Source: Piromyces finnis (Eukaryota > Neocallimastigomycota > Neocallimastigomycetes > Neocallimastigales > Neocallimastigaceae). Taken from it: a stretch of DNA of 55,057 bases. The notes below the pieces were generated by a model, which saw only the letters and a list, made by a program, of their open reading frames with translations, did no database searches and was not told the origin of the DNA. Made by a program: the position numbers and the translations under genes. Location of the stretch: the NCBI GenBank assembly GCA_002104945.1, contig MCFH01000104.1, positions 1 through 55,057 of the forward strand. The letters run 5' to 3'. This document shows, one piece after another, positions 48,953 to 55,057 of the stretch (position 1 is the stretch's first letter; each line of letters begins with the position of its first letter).

Positions 48953-49052
48953 CCCTCAAGAAGGAATTTAAATATTTTACTTCACACACTAGAATAATCA
49001 TACACAAAGAGCTTTTAATAGCTGGTTTAAGGGACAAATTTTTATCAAATGG
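48953..49052 (-). mobile_element. Older LINE copy, distal part, with internal deletion
   Basis: 48953-49006 continues the element interrupted at 43093 (matches 43640-43690). It then jumps to a segment matching about 44727-44772 (gctggtttaagggaca), so roughly 1 kb of ORF is deleted. It ends abruptly at a dispersed-repeat fragment. Confidence 0.8.
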
Positions 49053-49133
49053 AATGGCATCTACTAAACTAACCAATGAGCTCATAATGTTTTTATTCGA
49101 AGAGATACTAACATTGAATCCTGTGAACGGAAC
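49053..49133. repeat. Dispersed repeat family, fragment D
   Basis: Short piece matching copy C near 42155-42230 (ctactaaact, tcataatgttttattcga-like, actaacattgaatcctgtg). Same orientation as copies A-C. Confidence 0.8.
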
Positions 49134-49732
49134 ATAAACTAATCTATATTGATTTTAAAAAACTAACATTTCAAGTAATTTTAATATTGATTTCATAATT
49201 ATAAATAGTTTTAAACTTTTATTTTTTCTTATTTAAACACAAAGCTCTCTAATAACAATTATTTATTATATTTATTATATTTATATATTTTTATTTTTAT
49301 TTGTTTTTCGTTTTTTTTTTTGTTTTTTAATATATTTGCAAATTTTTTAAAGTTAGTTATTCTCATTTTCCATCCTTTAAATTTATTCTAAATTTACATT
49401 TTTATTTTGCATGTTGTTCTTATTTGCAACTTCAAAATATTAAAGGATGAATTTTATATTTACTTTTAACTTCTATTTCAAAATTTTTTAATTTTTTACA
49501 TTTTATATCTAAAAAAAATTGCTATTATTTATGATTAATATTAAATATGAAAATATACATAATTTTTTAATAAATTAATTTAATAAAATATTAATTGAAA
49601 AATGAAATAGCTTTTTGTTTGTATCTTTTGTATTTTTTTAAAGATAGTATAAAGAAATGTTGAAACCTCTTTATATTTTCATAATGATCTGTATGTATTA
49701 TATTATTAATTAATGAGTTCCACATTGTTAAC
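49134..49732. other. AT-rich 3' flank of SAM synthetase
   Basis: No coding sequence. T-rich stretches near 49310. It holds the SAM synthetase 3' UTR in its right part. Confidence 0.5.
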
Positions 49733-51100
49733 TTAGAACTTAAGTTCCTTTGGTTGTTCCCAAGTGAATTGAGAGCGACCGAAGTGACCGTAACAAGCAG
49801 TTTCTTGGTAAATTGGTCTCCAGAGATCGAGTTCTTGAACAATAACACCTGGACGGAGATCGAAGTTCTTCTTAATGATTTCTAAGATTTCAGCATTGGA
49901 CTTAACACCAGTACCGTAGGTATCAACAAAGATAGAGCATGGTTCAGAAACACCAATAGCGTATGAGATTTGAACTAAGCAACGACGACATAACTTAGCA
50001 TTAACTAAAGACTTAGCAACCCATCTAGCAGCGTAAGCAGCAGAACGGTCAACCTTAGACCAATCCTTACCGGAGAAGGCACCACCACCGTGAGCACCCC
50101 AACCACCGTAAGTATCGACAATAATCTTACGACCAGTAAGACCAGCATCACCTTGTGGACCACCAATAATGAACTTACCAGATGGTTGCATGTGGTAAAT
50201 AGTCTTTTCAGTTAATAAGTTGGCTGGAATAACAGTTTTAACAACCTTTTCAACAAGTTCCTTACGTAATTCTTCAGTAGTAATTTCTGGAGCATGTTGA
50301 GTAGAAATAACAACATTGTGAACACTTAATGGAGTAGTAACACCGTTTTCAATCTTGTATTCAACGGTAACTTGAGTCTTGGTATCTGGACGTAACCATG
50401 GAAGAGTACCATCTCTACGGAGTTCAGCTAACTTAAGGTTAAGCTTGTGAGCTAACATGTGAGAAAGTGGCATTAATTCTGGAGTTTCATCAGTAGCGTA
50501 ACCAAACATAATACCTTGGTCACCAGCACCAATATCTTCGACGTTAGTGGAAACTTGAGTAAGACCTTGAGCAATATCTGGAGATTGTTGTTCAATGGCA
50601 ACTAAAACGTTACAAGTCTTGTAATCGAAACCCTTGGAAGAATCATCATAACCGATCTTCTTAATAGCAGATCTGACAACCTTTTGGAAATCAATTTGAG
50701 CGTTAGTGGTAATTTCACCAAAGACCATAATCATACCAGTCTTGGCAGCTGTGTTATGTTGATAACAATAATTAAATTTTTATTAATATATTTTCATTTA
50801 ATTATTACTAGAAATTCTTAATATTTTTCATTTTAATAAACTCACCAGTTTCACAAGCAACGTGAGAGAACTTATCTTGAGCAAGACAGGCATCAAGAAT
50901 AGCATCAGAAATTTGATCACAGATCTTATCTATTTAATATTAATATTAATATTTATTAATATACTTTGCTTTTATACATATATTCAATTATTGACTTTTT
51001 TTTTTTCTTTTTAATAATATTAATTTATTTACTGATTTAAATATTTACCTGGGTGACCTTCACCAACAGATTCAGAAGTAAAAAGGAAAGTTTCAGCCAT
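49733..51100 (-). CDS. SAM1: S-adenosylmethionine synthetase (3 exons)
   Basis: Makes S-adenosylmethionine from methionine and ATP in the cytosol. Exons 51100-51049, 50929-50846 and 50748-49733 join to 1152 nt, 383 residues, the normal family length. Introns are GT..AG, phase 1, and split codons rebuild GHPDKICDQ (across intron 1) and CETAAKTGM (across intron 2). Motifs: GEGHPDK near residue 14, the methionine/ATP signature [15 protein letters not shown] at 119-133, and the glycine-rich phosphate-binding loop GGGAFSGKD at 266-274. The coding DNA is clearly less AT-rich, with preferred synonymous codons, as expected of a highly expressed gene. The symbol follows yeast usage; one-to-one orthology is not shown. 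Confidence 0.96.
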
Positions 51101-53887
51101 TGCTTATTTATGAATTAATAAATCTATATAAATATAAAATATATTGTTTATAATTTTTATAATAAATACTCATTAATATCAATATTCATTTTTAATAAAC
51201 TACTTATAACTTTTTCTAATCTTAATATATGCTATTTATACTTCACTTACAAATTAATTTTCTGTGAAGAAAAAAAACAAAAAAAGGGTAATTTTTATCC
51301 TTTTAAATAAAAAATTTGATTTCCAAATATTTTATTTAGACAATATTATATATTGTATTAAAATTACAAAATGTGATAAATACACCAATAATATTTAATT
51401 ATATCCAATCATGAAATTTTTATATATGATAAACTAAAAAGTGATTGGGAAAAATTACTAGTGAAATGGATAATCATATTTACATGATGAATAATAATCT
51501 TTTTTAATTTTGCTATTTCACTACAATTCTATTTAATACTCTTTATATTTTATATATGTTCCCTTGTATTATTAAGTATTAATAATAAAATTTTCTATAT
51601 TTTCTAATTAATATAAATAAAAATCTAGTATTTTTAAAAAAAAATAATTTATAAACTTGGTGGTATAGAGCACCACTAACAATAATTGTTAGTAATCAAA
51701 CAAATCCATAAAAACAAAAAAAATTAAGTTTAAAAAAAACGAATTACAAAATTAATATAATAATAAATGATTTATATAATAATAATATATTCCTTTATTC
51801 ATTATTTATAATTCTATCAATTGTTTTATTTTTTATCTATTAAATATGATAATGTAATGGTTATATATAACTAATTTATAGATTATTATTTCATATGATA
51901 TATTATATTATATTATATTATTAAAATCAATTAAATAATTAATAATATAAAATATTTTGTATAAAAAAATTAATTTGCTTATTGTTAATATAATATACTT
52001 ATATTTTATTTTATTTAATAATAATAAATATTATTATATATTCCTATTATATATAAATATTAATATGATTAAATAAAATTTCTTTAATTTGATTTTTATT
52101 ATTATTATTTATTTCAAACTTTTTGTAATATCGTATTATATTATTTATATATCCTTTTATATATTAAAACATAATGTATATTAATTTAATTTAATTAAAA
52201 TAAAGTAATTAAGCTTTTAATTTAATGGGAACTTTATTAATTATAGAAATTCAATCAAATCTTTGATTCAAAAAATATATTGGCTGCTTTTTTTGCAATA
52301 CTAATTGTAATATCATAGATTTACATTTTAATATCACTTAAAACCTATTCATTTAATAAATATATTTACAATATATTACTTTAAATATACAATTATAAGT
52401 ATTTTTATTTTCTAAAAATTAAAAAGAATGATATAAATTATATGGTTTATGGATGTTGACTTTCTATAATAATCTAATTGATTTTTATTTGCATAATTAA
52501 TTGTATGTCATTAGGTTGGAATAATAAATAAAAAATATAAAAAATAGTATTATAAAACTTTATCCATATAATTCATGTTTTAAGTTCAAGATCTAAAAAA
52601 TTTTAAAATTTTTATAATTATGGAAAAATTATAAATCAAGCCACCAAGTAGCTGTATGAAAAAAGTATCTTTTATTTTTACTTACTTTTGTATTTTGTAT
52701 ATGTAAATTTAAGTTATATATATAGGTAAATTGCTAATAAGCTAAAATATGATTATTTTTTTATTAAAAGCTTAATAAAGTCATATTAAATTAATATTAC
52801 ATCTATTTACTTATCATAATGTATTTATTAACTAATAATTTGTAATATTCTTTTTTTTGTAATTTAATTAACTGTTAACCAATGAAATTTTGACTTATCA
52901 TTTTTTTTATTTAATTCATCCTCATAAAATGGATTATTATTTATGTTTAAAATTTAATAAAATTTTGTTATTGATAAAAGTTAACACATTATGTGTTAAT
53001 AAATATCCAATAAAATTTTGTGTAATTTTATCAAATAATATTAAGTCCTTATTTGTAATATTTAGCAAATAAAATGATCTGGAAAGATAACTTTAATTTT
53101 GTTAATAACAGTCTTTATCATATGTATAATACATTTAATATTAATGTTGTATATTTAAAAAAATTAGAACTTATTATTCTATTATACTGAGTAAGGATGA
53201 TTTTATTTATATTTATACTTCTTGTAATATCATGTTTTTAAAAAAAAAAAAAAAATGAAAATGAAAATTCTGTAGGTACTTATATTTTTAATAATTGAAT
53301 AGATTAAAAAATTTAATATATAAATATATGATAAATATTCTTTTTAATAATCATATAAGAAGATCATTTTATCGGAATTACTTTAATTTTAAAAATGTAC
53401 ATAATATCATTCTGTTTAAACATCATTTTTCATATTATTAGTTTATATTAATTTAAGTGGAAAGAAAATTATTAACTAAAAATGAAAGATTATTTAATTT
53501 TTTATAAAACTTCTTTTCTATTTTCACATTAAAAGACATTTAATATAAAAAAGTTATCATTATTATATTTAATTAATTAATATTAACATAAAATCAAATA
53601 AAAATGTATAAATGAAATAATAAAGAATAAATATTTTATATAGTATTTTAAAACTCAGACTACTTTTTTAAAAAATTTAAAAAAAGTTAAAATATTCTTA
53701 TAATGTAAACATATACATAAATTATAGAACTGTAATAAATGTTACTTATTTTTTTAATTAATAAATACAAAATATTTAATTTTATCAAAATCTATTATTA
53801 TTATAGGCAAGAAAATATAAAAAAAAAAATAAATAAATAATTGTAAAAGTATATAAGATATATATAAATAATAAAAAGGAAATAAAA
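51101..53887. other. Gene-free spacer
   Basis: 2.8 kb of AT-rich DNA between two genes transcribed away from each other, so promoters of both lie at its ends. The only distinctive item is the tRNA-like patch at 51649-51717. Open frames here (for example 52890-53072) are Ile/Leu/Asn-rich noise. Confidence 0.5.
51649..51717 (+). other. tRNA-like relic (doubtful)
   Basis: ggtggtatagagcacc resembles a tRNA D-arm/A-box. It is followed by a 5 bp stem with a 7-base loop (ctaac-aataatt-gttag) like an anticodon arm, then a degenerate B-box-like aatcaaacaaatcc, and weak outer pairing (tttat/ataaa). The loop lacks the usual U33 and the T-arm is poor, so it is probably not a working tRNA. Confidence 0.18.
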
Positions 53888-54327
53888 ATGAATGATGATG
53901 ATTATAATGCACAAAGAAAGTCTGTTAGAGAAAGATTACAAGAAAAAATTGGTTTTTGTCCAAAAGGTATATTTTATATAAAAACATTATGTAATTGATT
54001 ATTCTATTACTAAAATATTTATTATTATATATATACTAATTGTTTGTTACTTTCATTATTTTAGACTCTATTGGTTGGTTATATGCAGCAAGAGGATTTA
54101 TAAATTAGAAGATTATCATTCTGTCATAGAATGTATAACACCAGCATTACGTAATGAAAGAACAAAAAGAGAAAGTCAACACTTACTTGCATTTTCTTTT
54201 CTACATACCGGTCAAATTGGAAGCAGCCGCTGGTGCATTTTTTAAAAGTATAAATTTAGGAAACGATACAGATTGGCAACCATTTGTTGAACTTTTAATA
54301 GATAATCCAAAATTAAAATTGAGTTAG
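53888..54327 (+). pseudogene. Short TPR-like gene with two indels
   Basis: Exon 1 53888-53966 (starting MNDDDYNAQRKSVRERLQEK) joins by a GT..AG intron to 54065 (KDSIGWLYAARGF). The reading frame then breaks twice. One T is missing in a T run near 54100 (the frame continues with KLEDYHSVIECI), and one G is extra near 54220 (the frame continues with EAAAGAFFKSINLG). With both ignored, the product is about 113 residues, ending at TAG 54325-54327, and resembles tetratricopeptide helix pairs (GWLYAARG..., RESQHLLAFSFLHTG, then AGAFFKS). Both breaks are single-base and in or next to short runs, so assembly error is as likely as pseudogenisation. No specific family recognised. Confidence 0.6.
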
Positions 54328-55057
54328 AATAGGAAAAAGTAATATGCAAAAAAAAACATTTTTTTTAAAAATATATCATATTTTTGTAATTAAATTATTA
54401 ATCTTGTAAGTAATTTATCAAAACTTTTATTTTAAAAAGTAATAATATTAAGTAATCTTTTTAATATACCCATTTAATCTATATGTAAATGTAAATAAAA
54501 GATTTACATATATACATATTTATTTAATAATTTTTTTTATTTATTTTGATTTAAAAAATATAAATTCAATAAATAGTTACACAAAAGGGTTAGATTTGAG
54601 TAACAATAGTATAATAAATATTATTAATAAAAAAATATCTTTTTTATATAAGAAATGTGTTAAGCTAATGGCAATAATTTTATTTTATTTAAATATATAT
54701 TCATTAAAAAATATAAAATAATGAAATAAAAATATGATATATTATAAATAAAAATTAGTAAAATATTAATAAAATAAAAACAAGAAAGGTTTAAATATTA
54801 AAATCTAAACCTTTAATTTTTGTGGAAAAAAATCTTTCATTTTTATAAAATCATAAGTAGAAAAAATTAATTATGAAAATGAAATTAGAAAAAAATATAA
54901 ATTATTACATTTTATATATATTAATGAGTAGCTCTTAGAAAATATGCTTATTATAAAAACTAATTTATAATTTTCTTTTCAATAATAAAGAATAATAGGA
55001 TACTTTTTAATGGATTATTAATATTTTTATATTACCAAAGAAAGATATTATGATTAA
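54328..55057. other. AT-rich right end
   Basis: No gene or structured element recognised. Contains the 3' flank of the TPR-like gene. Confidence 0.5.

Overview
This window looks like nuclear DNA from an anaerobic gut fungus (Neocallimastigomycota; Neocallimastix/Piromyces/Orpinomyces-like). The reasons are extremely AT-rich intergenic DNA full of homopolymers and (AAT)n tracts, short GT..AG introns, Asn- and Ser-homopolymer linkers, and above all a secreted GH45 endoglucanase with a fungal cellulosome dockerin. The genus is not determined.

Layout. 1-8996 is a 9 kb gene-free AT-rich stretch with three small tandem arrays. 8997-13925 (+) is an intronless gene for a giant secreted protein: two hevein-type chitin-binding domains followed by 42 six-cysteine repeats, with three Kex2-like KR sites. 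14330-15550 holds a 5'-truncated LINE and an older LINE remnant. 16831-21054 (+) is an intronless, intact ABCC transporter. Facing it tail to tail is an 8-exon ABCC paralogue (22578-27471, -) that I assembled from six-frame pieces; both of its ATP sites are degenerate. 29566-30855 (-) is an acyltransferase-3 membrane protein whose 3' end lies in a perfect 186 bp tandem duplication. 32903-34300 (+) is the dockerin-GH45 enzyme. 35319-40507 (+) is an 18-exon acylaminoacyl-peptidase (719 aa). 40916-49133 is a nest of transposons: a 5.8 kb LINE with tandem 5' monomers and a 15 bp target duplication, inserted into an older LINE, which itself sits in an unidentified dispersed repeat. 49733-51100 (-) is a 3-exon S-adenosylmethionine synthetase. 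53888-54327 (+) is a short TPR-like gene with two single-base indels.

The genes do not form a pathway. Two encode secreted or surface proteins that plausibly act on or in the cell wall or cellulosome (chitin-binding Cys-repeat protein, GH45). Two are membrane transporters. APEH and SAM synthetase are housekeeping. Four of the longest genes have no introns, whereas APEH, SAM synthetase and the second ABCC gene are split.

The most unusual items are the Cys-repeat protein, the ABCC protein with degraded ATP sites, and the LINE whose 5' end carries both promoter-like monomers and a copied piece of its own ORF. All exon structures are hand-derived from reading frame, GT..AG sites and family similarity, with no transcript support.
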